Shown: piece after piece, positions 22,838-32,858 of the stretch
Layout of the letters: the number at the start of each line of letters is the position of its first letter
Numbering within the stretch: position 1 is the stretch's first letter
IMG/VR virus record: IMGVR_UViG_3300010430_000276
Span: 1 to 34,633 of that record
Origin: a virus
Strand: one strand, 5' to 3'
Length of the DNA: 34,633 nt
The notes under the pieces: generated by a model
Told to the model about the DNA's origin: nothing
Databases searched by the model: none
Seen by the model: only the letters and a program-made list of their open reading frames with translations
Made by a program: the position numbers and the translations under genes

Positions 22838-25069
22838 ATGGCTACAATTAATTATGTACCAACAGAAGAAAGCAAAAAGTTTGTGAGATTATTTTCATAT
22901 GATTCAGCGCAAAATTTAAGTGTTGACATTGATAGTTTCTACTTTGATATTCCTACGGATGGGTACAGTACAAAATACTGGGGTGAATTTAGAACTTTTG
23001 AGGATAAACTTTGCCGGGTTGAAATTCAAGTACAGGGCTCGGTATCCCCACAAGAACTTCAATTTCCTGAAAATCCTGTTGAAATCCGTTATTTGGAAAA
23101 GGGCCTGCACGAAAATATACTTTCATCTGATGCAGTTATAAAAGTTTGGAGTAATTCAGATTATCAATATGAATCGCTTTTTAGTACCAAGGAACAAACA
23201 CATAGGGTAATAATCTTTGTAGATGGTAAGCCAATATTTACTGGCCATGTTGAGCCAACCTTATTTGAGGAAGACTTTACTTCTGTTCCTTATATTACAA
23301 GCATTCCTGTAACCAATGGCCTGAAAAGGTTAAATGAGTATACTCCTGAAATAACGACTGTACGTGCAACGATGGCTTCCATTCTATGGGGAATACAAGA
23401 TTGTTTATTGCACACCGGATACGAACTTCCACTATTGGTTAATAATTCTTTATTCGATTATTATCACCATAAACCGGTCACAACACCTTACTCAAATATT
23501 GAACAAAGCTTTGTTTATACCGCAGTACTTAAGAAGTTTGAAACAGAAGAGTATGAATTTGATAATGCGTTTGATTTGCTAAACGATTTTCTGAAACCAT
23601 TTCAGGCTCGCTTATACTATTTCAACGGTGCTTGGGTAATAGATCGGGTAAAAAACAAACTGCATTCAGGAACCGTAAAATTTGTAAAGTATGATTTTGC
23701 CAATCAAAAGAAGGCGTATGTAACACTTACTGGATTGAACAAGGAACTGGATAATGGCGCAGATAACAAATTCCTTTCCGGAGCCTCGTTGAGTAAGGAG
23801 GCTGGCTTTGGTTCTCAAATTGTACAAGCCGATAGTCCGATAGGATTTAATCTAGTAAATAATGAGCCGGAAGTACCAATTCAAAGTATTGATAACGGAT
23901 ACGATAACCACGGACTTTGGTGGTATCACGCAGGTGCAGTTCCTTCAGTTTGGTTTAACAGTAATCGTGGTGGTTTATCCCCCGAATATTTCACAAATGA
24001 AAAGGGTATAAGTCAAGGGTATAAATGGACACATACAAGTGTAACTAACCATTACGCATATTTAACACAGCACGGTCAATGTGATATTCGCAAAGGTGAT
24101 AAGGTTAATATTAAATATCGTATTGCAGGTGGAACTGGTACTAATAAAGTAACTAATTGGTTGGATATAATTCAATCGAGAATGGTACTAAACATTGGCG
24201 GCCGTCATGTGAAGTTTTCACCAAAAACAGACTTGGAATATGAGCGTGATAAGTACGATGCATTAAAAAATGTTCCCTACCTTAATAAAACGCATAACGT
24301 TTTAGATTATGCTGAAAAAGCAACTACAACAGCGGGTGATTGTTTGATTTGTCACGAATGGCAGCAATTAGCCGATGGGGCTGATGATATTTATGTTGAG
24401 TTAAAGGAATTGAGCACTGGGACGGAAGTATCTTTCAGCTTTGAATGGGAATATAATAGTACCGCCTGGTATTATGCAATCTCAATTTTTCCTTTAATAC
24501 ATATGACATCATCTGAAACCTGGGCAATGAGTAATACATATATTCCTACAACTTGGATTGGTGATGTTGAAGTAAAAGTCGATAAGGCGGTAAGTGATGA
24601 CAATGCTTTTATTGTTGGGGATTCAACAACTAATCGGGAAGCTCCAAAAATTGATTTAAGGTTTTGGGATCGTGAAAATGATATTTCTGTAAACTGGACT
24701 TATCCAAACTCAATATTAAGGTTAAACGGTTCATATAATTTTCCGATGCAAGATACCGTTGACGCTAGTAATTATGAAGAAGTTTCTAAGTGGAGCGATA
24801 TTGATCGGGCATCAGATTCGTTTAACCAGGAGTGTTATTTAGCTGAAAGATTAGTCCAGGATAATTTTGATCAATATGCAGAGCCACGTGATATCATTTC
24901 CGGAACAATCCATTTTCAAAAGCAATTATCTCATGCCTTAACTTATACCGTAAACCATAGGCCGGGTCGGAAATACATAATAAAAGGCTTTACATATAAT
25001 GTCGCAAATGACGACTATAGAATTACCGTTGAGCAAATAAAAGATAGAATAATCGAAACACCCGTTTAA
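22838..25069 (+). CDS. Tail tip / baseplate protein (743 aa)
   Basis: This large protein follows the tape measure and precedes the fibre, the place of distal tail and tail-associated proteins. The N-terminal 150 residues (FEDKLCRVEIQVQGSVSP through VIIFVDGKPIFTGHVEP) read like a beta-rich tail hub domain. The middle is aromatic-rich, and the last 150 residues (ECYLAERLVQDNFDQYAEPR through YIIKGFTYNVANDDYRI) resemble the C-terminal part of phage tail-associated proteins in Bacteroidota. No peptidase or lysozyme motif was recognised. Exact role, distal tail or hub, is uncertain. Confidence 0.75.
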   Translation: MATINYVPTEESKKFVRLFSYDSAQNLSVDIDSFYFDIPTDGYSTKYWGEFRTFEDKLCRVEIQVQGSVSPQELQFPENPVEIRYLEKGLHENILSSDAVIKVWSNSDYQYESLFSTKEQTHRVIIFVDGKPIFTGHVEPTLFEEDFTSVPYITSIPVTNGLKRLNEYTPEITTVRATMASILWGIQDCLLHTGYELPLLVNNSLFDYYHHKPVTTPYSNIEQSFVYTAVLKKFETEEYEFDNAFDLLNDFLKPFQARLYYFNGAWVIDRVKNKLHSGTVKFVKYDFANQKKAYVTLTGLNKELDNGADNKFLSGASLSKEAGFGSQIVQADSPIGFNLVNNEPEVPIQSIDNGYDNHGLWWYHAGAVPSVWFNSNRGGLSPEYFTNEKGISQGYKWTHTSVTNHYAYLTQHGQCDIRKGDKVNIKYRIAGGTGTNKVTNWLDIIQSRMVLNIGGRHVKFSPKTDLEYERDKYDALKNVPYLNKTHNVLDYAEKATTTAGDCLICHEWQQLADGADDIYVELKELSTGTEVSFSFEWEYNSTAWYYAISIFPLIHMTSSETWAMSNTYIPTTWIGDVEVKVDKAVSDDNAFIVGDSTTNREAPKIDLRFWDRENDISVNWTYPNSILRLNGSYNFPMQDTVDASNYEEVSKWSDIDRASDSFNQECYLAERLVQDNFDQYAEPRDIISGTIHFQKQLSHALTYTVNHRPGRKYIIKGFTYNVANDDYRITVEQIKDRIIETPV

Positions 25070-25072
25070 GAT

Positions 25073-28000
25073 ATGGCACAATTACAAATAACAAGAGCGA
25101 GACTTGGGAAAAACGCCTCTGCCGCAAATATTGCAAGTTTTATCTCATCTACAAATACAGCAGCGGCATCAATAGATACTTCCGACTTTGCAAAATTGAG
25201 TAAGGAGAACCAATTTAATAATATTAATACATTTAATAATTTAATAACTGTCAATGGTGATGCCGATTTTAACAGTGATTTGAATGTTAGAAATAACCTA
25301 TATGCCAATACTAATCTTTTTGTTGAAAGAGATTTAATTTTAAATGGGAATTTATCTGTCGCGGGTAGCATTGATACATACAACCAAAGTGAATTAAATA
25401 TAGGTGATTCATTTATAAATTTAGCATCCGCTGGCGAAGTTGATATCGACGGAGGTGTAAGGATCTACGGTTCCGGGACGACTATTAAATCAGAACTATT
25501 CTTTGATGTAAGTGAGAATGATTGGTATGTTAATAATAACGGGGCTGGTGATAAATTAGTTTACCATAGTGGGAATGTGAATAATAGTTCAACTGATTGG
25601 GCTGCTAAAAAAGGTGCATTTTCAAGCCATGTAAGTGTAAATAATGCACCTGCTTCTTACCCCCTTGACATTAAGAGTAACGCAGAGAATACAGCCGTTA
25701 CAGGTTGGCGTTCTGCGGTGAATGATAATTTATTAGGTTTTATATACGAAACTTCTGGTAATGCAGGGGCTTTATATTTAAGGGATAATAATAATGAAAA
25801 TACTGTACGTATTACGGGAGATGAATACAGCAATTTTATTAAACAGGGTAATTTTGGAATAGGTACAGATTCTGTTAATAATAAACTGGTTGTAAATACT
25901 GGTCTTGCAAATGATAAGATAGTATTTAACACTACCCAACCGTCATATGATATAAGCTTTGATATTGGTTATGATTTATTTGCAGGAAAAAACGGGTATT
26001 CCTTAAAATATGTTGGCAGTGGTTCAGGAGATACTAATTATTTACAATTTAACTCCCTTAATATAGGAAATACTCCTTTCACTCATTTTCAATTACACCA
26101 AACGACACCCGTAATTGATATGTATTCTTCATTGAATGCTAATTCAGATATTACTTTAACGGGGGAACTTTCAAGTAATAATTTCACGTCTGGTTTTGTA
26201 GGTAATGGCTTCAATGTTGATAGCTCAGGTAATGCAGAGTTTAACGGTTTAAACGTTCGAGGCACTCTTACAGTAAATGAATTATTGATCAATCAAATCC
26301 GTGCTACTAACGGCAGTTTATTCGTTTCAGATTCAATGAAATTTGAAGTTGATAAGGGATCGGATTCTGCATATTATAGAATAGGTGTTGACATAGAAGG
26401 TGGTACACGTACACCCCCTTTTGTCGTTGGCGATATTATATTAAGCCAAAAGTTTGACGGACAAAATGTAAAACGTGTTCTTGGCGTTGTTGCTGCGAAA
26501 AACACAAGTTACATAAATATTGCAAAAAGTAGTGTTACTGGTGGAGCTTTTGAAATCGGAGACACCCTGGTAAGAATAGGTAACACAACTGATACCAACC
26601 GGCAAGGGGCGTTGTATTTGACAAATTCAGAAAGTAATTCACCTTATCTTGATATTTTCGATGGTTTTAATTCAACTTCTGATTCATTTGATAGCAAGGT
26701 ACGTTTAGGAAAGCTAGACGGTATTAATTATGAAGGTCAAAATTTATCTGGCTACGGTTTATTTTCTGATAATGTTTATCTGAAAGGTGCTATTAATGCT
26801 ACCAGTGGTTTAATCGGCAACATTGATATTAATTCTAATTCTATAGGGGTTGGTGGTGATTGGCAGTTAAATAGTAATGGTTCGGGACAATTAGCAAATA
26901 GTAAAATTTCGTGGGATAACTCAGGTAATTTAAATTTTGATTCATCTGTTAAGCTTGAATGGAATAGCTCAAATTTATTAAAAACCCCTTGGAAATATTG
27001 TACCTGGAATAATGCTCACACAATGTCTCCTCTGTTTGATAATTATTCAACTGGTACACGTAATGCAGTTGTTAATGATCTTTCAACTTATAATTTCCCT
27101 TCACATAGGCGTAATAGTAAATGGAGTTGGTTAATGCGTGGCGGAGATACTGGTGATAGTTGGGAAGGTGGTTTAATACATTCAAGAACTTTTAATACTA
27201 ATCAAGCTTATTTAATGGCTTTTTGGGTGCGTACAAAAGGTGTTGTAAATGGAATAAGTGAAAGCCGTGTTTATTTTGGTTTAGATTCTGGTGGCTTTGC
27301 TTTTGCCGAAACAGGAACGGATAATACAAACCCCTATTTCGATTCACACACTTCAACTGCTATGAGTGACCAATGGTATTTATATGTTGGCTATATCTAT
27401 CCTAAAAATTCTGAATTAGTTACTGGCGATAATTCAAAACAAATTTCAGGAATCTATAATGAGTCAGGTGTTAGAGTATCACACGGTTATGACATGGTGT
27501 TTAGGAGTTCTTTAGGTGATACTTATAACGGTTATTTTCGTGTTGGTTTTTATCGTGCAAGTAGTGGTGATGCGGCTTTACAAGACCCTCAGTTATACAT
27601 TGCAGACGGTTCAGAGCCAAGTTTATCTCAATTACTTGGGATGGATAGAAATTTAGTAACCAGTATTACAAATGATACAATTAGTACATGTCATATTAAT
27701 ACAAATACCGCGACTATTGGTAATTTTACAATGGGCGCAAATGAATTACATAATGCTAACGGTAACAAACATCTACATTTAATAAATACCGAAAGTGCAA
27801 CAACATTAGGAAGTTCGCGAGCAAGAAGGGGATTCACCATATATAACGACAATAGTACTCTACCAAGTTCAAATTCAACTAAATGCATTAGGATTGGAAT
27901 GTTAGCTAATAAAGATACGTTAACAACATTTCCATCTACGCCAAATTACGGAATACAGATTGTAAAGGGAACAAGCCCCTATAAAGACGTATTTAGAGCA

Positions 28001-28615
28001 GATAGTAGCGGTGCTATGATAGCGGGATTTGATTTCAATGAAAATATATTATCTGCTCAAAACGATACAATAAAATTAGATTCTTCAACAGCCACTATTA
28101 CATTAAAAAACGATTATGACAATAGTAGTTTAACACCCGAAATTGAATTTAAACAAACAGTTTCAAGTGTTGAATATCCAATAGGTAATATCAAAGCATC
28201 GCGAATAGATAACAAAAATACGTTCAGAATTAACGGCTATGCAAATACTGATATCTACAGCGCAGGCGATATGAATATACAAGCTGGAGGTTTAAGTGGC
28301 GGCGGTAATAGGAATATTGATTTATTTGGTATGGTCAAGCATACTGGTAAACAAAGTACTACTCTGTCATCTACAAATACAACCGCTAACGTTGACGATT
28401 GTGACGTGGTTGTGCTGACAGGTTCAAGTGGATTTAATTTCTATTTTTCAAAAACCTGGATAACCAAAAATGGCAAAACAGTAACTGTTGTAAATGCAAC
28501 CGATAATTATTGCTACTTGGGTAGTTATTACGCAAATTCAAGTTATAGAAGTTTATACAAAGGGTCTTCGGCCACCTTTGTTTTATGGGATGGCTACTGG
28601 TATAGACATAATTAA
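25073..28615 (+). CDS. Large tail fibre / receptor-binding protein (1180 aa)
   Basis: This is the longest gene. It is rich in Asn, Ser, Gly, Thr and Asp with many short beta-strand repeats of the type NVDSSGNAEFNGLNVRGTL and GNIDINSNSIGVGGDWQL, as in beta-helical trimeric fibres. The N-terminus (MAQLQITRARLGKNASAANI) is probably the attachment domain to the tail. Around 740-860 a jelly-roll-like domain (SNKWSWLMRGGDTGDSWEGG style) may bind carbohydrate. The C-terminus KGSSATFVLWDGYWYRHN lacks an S74 chaperone motif. It starts 3 bases after the tail tip gene. Confidence 0.85.
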   Translation: MAQLQITRARLGKNASAANIASFISSTNTAAASIDTSDFAKLSKENQFNNINTFNNLITVNGDADFNSDLNVRNNLYANTNLFVERDLILNGNLSVAGSIDTYNQSELNIGDSFINLASAGEVDIDGGVRIYGSGTTIKSELFFDVSENDWYVNNNGAGDKLVYHSGNVNNSSTDWAAKKGAFSSHVSVNNAPASYPLDIKSNAENTAVTGWRSAVNDNLLGFIYETSGNAGALYLRDNNNENTVRITGDEYSNFIKQGNFGIGTDSVNNKLVVNTGLANDKIVFNTTQPSYDISFDIGYDLFAGKNGYSLKYVGSGSGDTNYLQFNSLNIGNTPFTHFQLHQTTPVIDMYSSLNANSDITLTGELSSNNFTSGFVGNGFNVDSSGNAEFNGLNVRGTLTVNELLINQIRATNGSLFVSDSMKFEVDKGSDSAYYRIGVDIEGGTRTPPFVVGDIILSQKFDGQNVKRVLGVVAAKNTSYINIAKSSVTGGAFEIGDTLVRIGNTTDTNRQGALYLTNSESNSPYLDIFDGFNSTSDSFDSKVRLGKLDGINYEGQNLSGYGLFSDNVYLKGAINATSGLIGNIDINSNSIGVGGDWQLNSNGSGQLANSKISWDNSGNLNFDSSVKLEWNSSNLLKTPWKYCTWNNAHTMSPLFDNYSTGTRNAVVNDLSTYNFPSHRRNSKWSWLMRGGDTGDSWEGGLIHSRTFNTNQAYLMAFWVRTKGVVNGISESRVYFGLDSGGFAFAETGTDNTNPYFDSHTSTAMSDQWYLYVGYIYPKNSELVTGDNSKQISGIYNESGVRVSHGYDMVFRSSLGDTYNGYFRVGFYRASSGDAALQDPQLYIADGSEPSLSQLLGMDRNLVTSITNDTISTCHINTNTATIGNFTMGANELHNANGNKHLHLINTESATTLGSSRARRGFTIYNDNSTLPSSNSTKCIRIGMLANKDTLTTFPSTPNYGIQIVKGTSPYKDVFRADSSGAMIAGFDFNENILSAQNDTIKLDSSTATITLKNDYDNSSLTPEIEFKQTVSSVEYPIGNIKASRIDNKNTFRINGYANTDIYSAGDMNIQAGGLSGGGNRNIDLFGMVKHTGKQSTTLSSTNTTANVDDCDVVVLTGSSGFNFYFSKTWITKNGKTVTVVNATDNYCYLGSYYANSSYRSLYKGSSATFVLWDGYWYRHN

Positions 28616-28640
28616 AATCACGTTTTAACAAATCTAAAGA

Positions 28641-28907
28641 ATGACAAAAGAATCAATTTACAGTTTATTACCATCTGCTATTACTTTACTGATTGCGGGA
28701 ATAGGTCTAATAATTACGCTCCGGGTAACTGCTGCCAATAATGAAAGAAGATTGGATGAACTACTCAGCCAGGTAGAGCAAATGGATCAAAGTAAGGTTT
28801 CAGAAAAGGAATTTAATGCTTATAAAGAAGGTTCAAACAGACGGCTTGACCGTATCGAAGGTAAAATTGATTTGCTTTTAGAACAGGCGATAAACAAGAA
28901 GAAATAA
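28641..28907 (+). CDS. Holin-like membrane protein with coiled coil
   Basis: This 88-aa protein has one membrane segment (about 9-30, LPSAITLLIAGIGLIITLRV) and a charged heptad-like C-terminus (RRLDELLSQVEQMDQSKVSEKEFNAYK then RRLDRIEGKIDLLLEQ), like XhlA-type lysis proteins. It precedes the amidase gene and follows the fibre, so a holin or holin accessory role is likely. The phage should need at least one more membrane lysis protein; the 36-aa gene after the amidase is a candidate. Confidence 0.7.
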   Translation: MTKESIYSLLPSAITLLIAGIGLIITLRVTAANNERRLDELLSQVEQMDQSKVSEKEFNAYKEGSNRRLDRIEGKIDLLLEQAINKKK

Positions 28908-28911
28908 TATT

Positions 28912-28938
28912 AAAGGGAGCTTAACGGTTCCCTTTTTT
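28912..28938 (+). terminator. Terminator between holin-like gene and amidase
   Basis: A stem of at least 7 bp (28912-28918 with 28929-28935, extended by wobble pairs inside) leads into a T-rich tract. It is well formed and 11 bases before the amidase ATG, so lysin synthesis may depend on read-through. Confidence 0.75.
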
Positions 28939-28949
28939 AATACAACGTT

Positions 28950-29351
28950 ATGAGAAATATAAATAAGATTATAATTCACTGTTCTGCAACTGAAGCCGGA
29001 CAGGAGATTTCAATTGATACAATTAGGGAATGGCATATTGAAAGAGGCTTCAAAGATATAGGTTACCATTATGTTATTGGATTGGATGGAGCAGTGTTCA
29101 CAGGGCGCAATATCACTGAAATAGGCGCACATACTAAGGGGCAAAATAGCGATTCTGTCGGCATTTGTTATGTTGGTGGATTACTTAATGGAAAGGCGAA
29201 AGATACGCGAACTAAGGAGCAGAAAAACGTGTTAAAACTACTGATTTATCAGCTTAAACAAGTCTTCCCGGATGCAAGCGCAGAACCTCATTATAAGTAT
29301 GCAAATAAGGATTGTCCTTGTTTTAATGTGGAGGCTGAATATTATGCTTAA
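28950..29351 (+). CDS. Endolysin: N-acetylmuramoyl-L-alanine amidase
   Basis: This 133-aa amidase of the T7-lysozyme/Amidase_2 type cuts between muramic acid and the first peptide residue. Zinc ligands are probably His10 (IIIHCSA), His114 (EPHYKY) and Cys122 (KDCPCF), with Tyr41 and His61 (IGAHTKGQNSDSVGICYVGG) in the active site. It has no signal peptide and no cell-wall-binding domain, as expected for an enzyme released by a holin in a Gram-negative host. It overlaps the small membrane gene by 8 bases. Confidence 0.93.
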   Translation: MRNINKIIIHCSATEAGQEISIDTIREWHIERGFKDIGYHYVIGLDGAVFTGRNITEIGAHTKGQNSDSVGICYVGGLLNGKAKDTRTKEQKNVLKLLIYQLKQVFPDASAEPHYKYANKDCPCFNVEAEYYA

Positions 29352-29454
29352 AAGATTATTCAATAATGAAGATTCAACGGTTAACAGTAAGCTGGTATAT
29401 TCATTTATAGGAGTGCTGCTGTTGATCGTTTTGGATACCGGAGTTTTATTCTGA
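29344..29454 (+). CDS. Small membrane protein (36 aa), possible lysis gene
   Basis: From ATG 29344 this frame gives 36 residues with a polar start (MLKRLFNNEDSTVNSK) and a membrane segment (VYSFIGVLLLIVLDTGVLF). It overlaps the amidase by 8 bases in another frame, which makes translation coupling likely. The same frame is open back to 29272, but that part is antisense-free overlap inside the amidase and reads poorly. A holin, antiholin or spanin-like role fits the place; length argues for a small holin accessory. Confidence 0.55.
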   Translation: MLKRLFNNEDSTVNSKLVYSFIGVLLLIVLDTGVLF

Positions 29455-29644
29455 ATTGTATTCGAACTATAAATATTATGTGCTTTGGTTGCTCAGGTTT
29501 TGGGGGTAAATGGTGTTAATACGATTGCTGGGTTTAGGAAATAAACTATTAATAATTAATAAAGTGAACACATAGCTTAAAAATCAATTAATTAAATTAT
29601 AGGAGTAGGGCTTTATTGTTTAAGTATTTAGGTTGATTATTAAT
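29455..29644. other. Convergent spacer, nothing found
   Basis: These 190 bases separate the rightward lysis genes from the leftward cargo pair. They are AT-rich, with no clear terminator hairpin and no ORF I would trust. This is the boundary between late phage genes and the attR-side cargo region. Confidence 0.4.
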
Positions 29645-30394
29645 TTATGAAAAAATATCCTCGAATTGAGGAACTTTTTGGTTATTAATTTTGTAATTGG
29701 AATCATAAAAGCCTTTGAATCTATATTTAATTGAAGTAGAAGATATGATTTTGAAAATTTCAAAAATATATTCTTCTGGTAAACTTTTGGGTAATTTAAT
29801 TCTGTAAAATAAAATAGATTCGTTTACAGGTAAGACATATTTATCACAAGGATCGATCGTATGCACTGATTTGTCATATTTAAAATTACTATCAATATTA
29901 GGTGATATTTGTTTTGCTGCTATATTAAAAATTGTTTTTATAATTTCTTCGTAAGTATTATTTTCTTTATTATTAAAAATTATTTTGGTATAATCTATAA
30001 ATGCAGGACCTAAACCAGTATTGATTAATTTGAGCTCAAATGTATATGTAACTCTACTGTAATAAGCGTCTAGAATAATTAATGGTTTTACGGATAGTTT
30101 GTTGTGATTGTGTATTTTATCTAGGGAGAGCTCGTTATGACTTTGCATTTTCCTGTTCGATCGAATACCAAAAAACAAAGCAAAGGATGCTATTAATACG
30201 GTTAAAATAGGTACCACTAAATCGGTAACTTTTTCCATCATGCTTTTTACTTCAATAATTTGAGGAATTACAACATGGGTGGTATCTGTAACTGATACAG
30301 TTTTAATCTGGGTAATAGTGTCGTAAACCTGTATTGTGTCAAATACTTGTATTGTATCGTATACTAATTGGATATTGTCTTGGCTAATGTTCAT
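29645..30394 (-). CDS. Membrane protein of a local paralogous family, member 1 (249 aa)
   Basis: The N-terminus contains tandem DTI repeats (YDTIQVFDTIQVYDTI, about 12-27). A membrane segment lies at about 58-76, then a basic stretch, HNKLSVKP (97-104), INTGLGPA (124-131) and a beta-rich C-terminal domain with FKGFYDSNYKINNQ near the end. The same architecture occurs in the genes at 30384 and 32859. The C-terminal domain is probably cytoplasmic and the DTI region outside. Its first 11 bases overlap the end of the 208-aa paralog. No known function. Confidence 0.7.
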   Translation of the reverse strand: MNISQDNIQLVYDTIQVFDTIQVYDTITQIKTVSVTDTTHVVIPQIIEVKSMMEKVTDLVVPILTVLIASFALFFGIRSNRKMQSHNELSLDKIHNHNKLSVKPLIILDAYYSRVTYTFELKLINTGLGPAFIDYTKIIFNNKENNTYEEIIKTIFNIAAKQISPNIDSNFKYDKSVHTIDPCDKYVLPVNESILFYRIKLPKSLPEEYIFEIFKIISSTSIKYRFKGFYDSNYKINNQKVPQFEDIFS

Positions 30395-31010
30395 TATTGG
30401 TTGAATGATTTTTAAGTGTATAATTTTTATTGTATATATCTTTATATTTTATCTCGTATTTAAAACCCTTTAGTTTATTTATGATGGAGTAAAAATTTGA
30501 GACATTTCCACCAACATAAAATGAATATAAAACGACTTCATCGTTTGGGCCAAAGGTTTTATTTGTAAATTCTTCAGAATAAGGTTTGTTTATTATCTTC
30601 TGTTCTAAATTTGAGAAGAGTTTTTTATGTATTGGACCAAAGTATTCTTCACTAATATCTCCTTTTGAAATTTTTGAAGAAACGATTGTAGCTGGACCCA
30701 ATCCTTTGTTTATAATAATGATTTTTATAAAAGAAGTTTGAGGCGAACGTAATATTTTAATATCAAGTTTTGGTTTTACAGATAGCATGTTATGGTTTCT
30801 TGTCCAATAAAGCGAAAGTATACTTACTATGACAGCAGATAAGGAAATTGCAATTGCAGCAATTGTCCAAGCGTTTTTTGAAAACTTCTCCCATCCTGTT
30901 GCTGGTGTCTGTTGAATGACTACAGCTTTTATAGTGTCGTAATATGGTATTGTATCGTAAATATGGGTTGTTAATGTATCATTAATAATCTGTAGGCTAT
31001 CTGCTGTCAT
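30384..31010 (-). CDS. Membrane protein of the same family, member 2 (208 aa)
   Basis: This paralog has two YDTI repeats (18-27), a membrane segment (about 48-68, AWTIAAIAISLSAVIVSILS), HNMLSVKP (73-80), NKGLGPA (101-107) and the C-terminal signature YKDIYNKNYTLKN. It is the first gene of a two-gene leftward operon with member 1, which it overlaps by 11 bases. The pair looks like a tandem duplication that diverged, so the products may form a hetero-oligomer. The 92-base gap to the divergent Abi-alpha-like gene should hold its promoter. Confidence 0.7.
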   Translation of the reverse strand: MTADSLQIINDTLTTHIYDTIPYYDTIKAVVIQQTPATGWEKFSKNAWTIAAIAISLSAVIVSILSLYWTRNHNMLSVKPKLDIKILRSPQTSFIKIIIINKGLGPATIVSSKISKGDISEEYFGPIHKKLFSNLEQKIINKPYSEEFTNKTFGPNDEVVLYSFYVGGNVSNFYSIINKLKGFKYEIKYKDIYNKNYTLKNHSTNNEH

Positions 31011-31102
31011 TTAACTTGTTTTTGATAATGAGTAATTCAATAATGCTAAATTATAAATTAATTTCTTAATTTAGTAACAAAGTTCATGTTAACTGAATTA
31101 CA

Positions 31103-32017
31103 ATGACAACGAAAATAAATATTACTTCAACCGTTGCCGAAAAAGGAATTGACGCTGCAAAAGGTTTTCTGGATAAACTTATTGTTCCAGCCATTGAGGA
31201 AACCGGATTGCTGATAAAAGATAAAGTAGCCTCATGGCGTTTTAATAACCAAGTTAAAATATTAAATAAAGCAAAAGCCAAATGCGAAAAGAACGGAATA
31301 AAGCCTAAAGCCATAAATTTAAAACTATTGGTTCCATTTCTTGAAAATGCGTCCTTAGAGGAAGAAGAAGAGATGCAGGATAAGTGGGCAAATTTACTTT
31401 CAAATTTGGTAGATTCAGAACAGAACATTGAAAACCATGTATTTCCATATTTATTGAGTCAAATTTCTTTGAGTGAGTTTAATATACTTGAAAAAACATT
31501 AAAAGATAAAAGAATTCGGATTGCTAGGTTAGATAAAGAATTAGATTTAGAAGTAAATTTAAATGTGGATGAAAAGGAAAGGATAAGAAGAGAGATTAAT
31601 GAGATTAAAAACGAGGAAGTAGGAGAACAGCTATATGTTTTTAATGAAAAGCTTGTGGAACTAGAAATTAAGTTAAACCAACTTGAGCATGACGAAAAGG
31701 AAATTAAGAAACATTTGAAAGCTCCTGAATATATTATGGTTCATCGCCTTAAAGAATTTGAAATATCAAATTTAGTTAGGTTAGGGTTATCAAGAAGTTT
31801 ACCTATAGCATATCCAAGAGAGTCTTTGTATAAATCTGTAAATAGTGATGGCTTTCTTGAAATTGATGATATTGAGATAGAAATAGATGCAAAAGACGAA
31901 ATTTTGGTTTTATCCCAGTTAGGTGAAATGTTTATTACTGTATGTACAGAAAAGAAAAAGCAATATCCTAAACCAGAAGAAACAATTGAGCAGGAAGAAA
32001 GCTCAAAGCCTCATTAA
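31103..32017 (+). CDS. Abi-alpha-like (DUF4393) protein
   Basis: This 304-aa protein has the pattern of the DUF4393/Abi-alpha family: LVPFLENASLEEEEEMQDKWANLLSNLVD (about 73-101), with the characteristic Asn-Ala-Ser, acidic run and Trp-Ala-Asn-Leu-Leu. A charged coiled-coil region (about 130-215) and a C-terminal EISNLVRLGLSRSLPIAY block with a final beta segment follow. The family was proposed to act in abortive infection, but its mechanism is not known to me. It diverges from the paralogous membrane pair and precedes other membrane proteins. Confidence 0.7.
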   Translation: MTTKINITSTVAEKGIDAAKGFLDKLIVPAIEETGLLIKDKVASWRFNNQVKILNKAKAKCEKNGIKPKAINLKLLVPFLENASLEEEEEMQDKWANLLSNLVDSEQNIENHVFPYLLSQISLSEFNILEKTLKDKRIRIARLDKELDLEVNLNVDEKERIRREINEIKNEEVGEQLYVFNEKLVELEIKLNQLEHDEKEIKKHLKAPEYIMVHRLKEFEISNLVRLGLSRSLPIAYPRESLYKSVNSDGFLEIDDIEIEIDAKDEILVLSQLGEMFITVCTEKKKQYPKPEETIEQEESSKPH

Positions 32018-32111
32018 TTTATTCTATTGTGATTATTGCTATAGTTCTTATTCTGCAATGGCTGGGAGTGATTCAGATGTAATTATTTGAAAATTATAAT
32101 TAATCAAACTA

Positions 32112-32771
32112 ATGGAAAATAAATCTATTTTAAACCAAACTAAAGAATTTATAAAGGATACTCCAATTTTGTCTGATGTTGGAGATACTCTTAAAGAAAG
32201 AATAAAGAGCCAATTTTGGTTTTTTTATCTTTCCTTATGGATTTTCGCTAAAATTGAATTTTTCTTGATATTCTTATTTTTTAAAAAATCAAATTTTACA
32301 TATGAAAGGTTTATAGTACTGTTAAAAAATCATTGGACGCAAGATGATTATGGTCTTATATTTAAATATATTGTTTTTGCAATATTGCTGTCAATGTCTT
32401 CTACATTTCTTATTTATACAGTTAAAAGTATTAACCTTTTAATTAAGGCATTATACAATCAAATAGAGACAAGGTTAAAATTTGTTATCTTAACTAATGA
32501 AACCAACTTAAGTGGAGCAGAGAAGAAAATTAACAAGCTGAGAGTTGAGAACCAAAAACTATTTTCAATTAGCTTAGAATACTTTAAAAGGATAAATGAT
32601 AGGGCAAATGAGGGGTATTCTAATTATGATATCTTTCCTATTAGTGCAGATTTAAGAGAATTTATAAATGATTATATTAAAGAGCATCCTGATGTAGTTA
32701 CAAAAGAAAATCGAAATTTCATAATGAATTTAGTTACAGAACCAGAACCAATCAAAAGATATGAAAATTAG
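32112..32771 (+). CDS. Unknown two-segment membrane protein (219 aa)
   Basis: Two hydrophobic stretches are clear, about 34-57 (FWFFYLSLWIFAKIEFFLIFLFF) and about 85-106 (YIVFAILLSMSSTFLIYTV). A long charged cytoplasmic C-terminal half with a coiled-coil-like start (SGAEKKINKLRVENQKLFS) follows. It lies 94 bases after the Abi-alpha-like gene on the same strand. No family recognised. The topology, a membrane hairpin with a helical tail, occurs in defence effectors that damage membranes, but that is only analogy. Confidence 0.65.
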   Translation: MENKSILNQTKEFIKDTPILSDVGDTLKERIKSQFWFFYLSLWIFAKIEFFLIFLFFKKSNFTYERFIVLLKNHWTQDDYGLIFKYIVFAILLSMSSTFLIYTVKSINLLIKALYNQIETRLKFVILTNETNLSGAEKKINKLRVENQKLFSISLEYFKRINDRANEGYSNYDIFPISADLREFINDYIKEHPDVVTKENRNFIMNLVTEPEPIKRYEN

Positions 32772-32858
32772 TTTCTGTTTTGGTGATTACCTTTTCGATG
32801 TTGTGGAATAAATATTTAAAGGAATTTTAATTAAAATTAATTATTATTTAGAACAAGT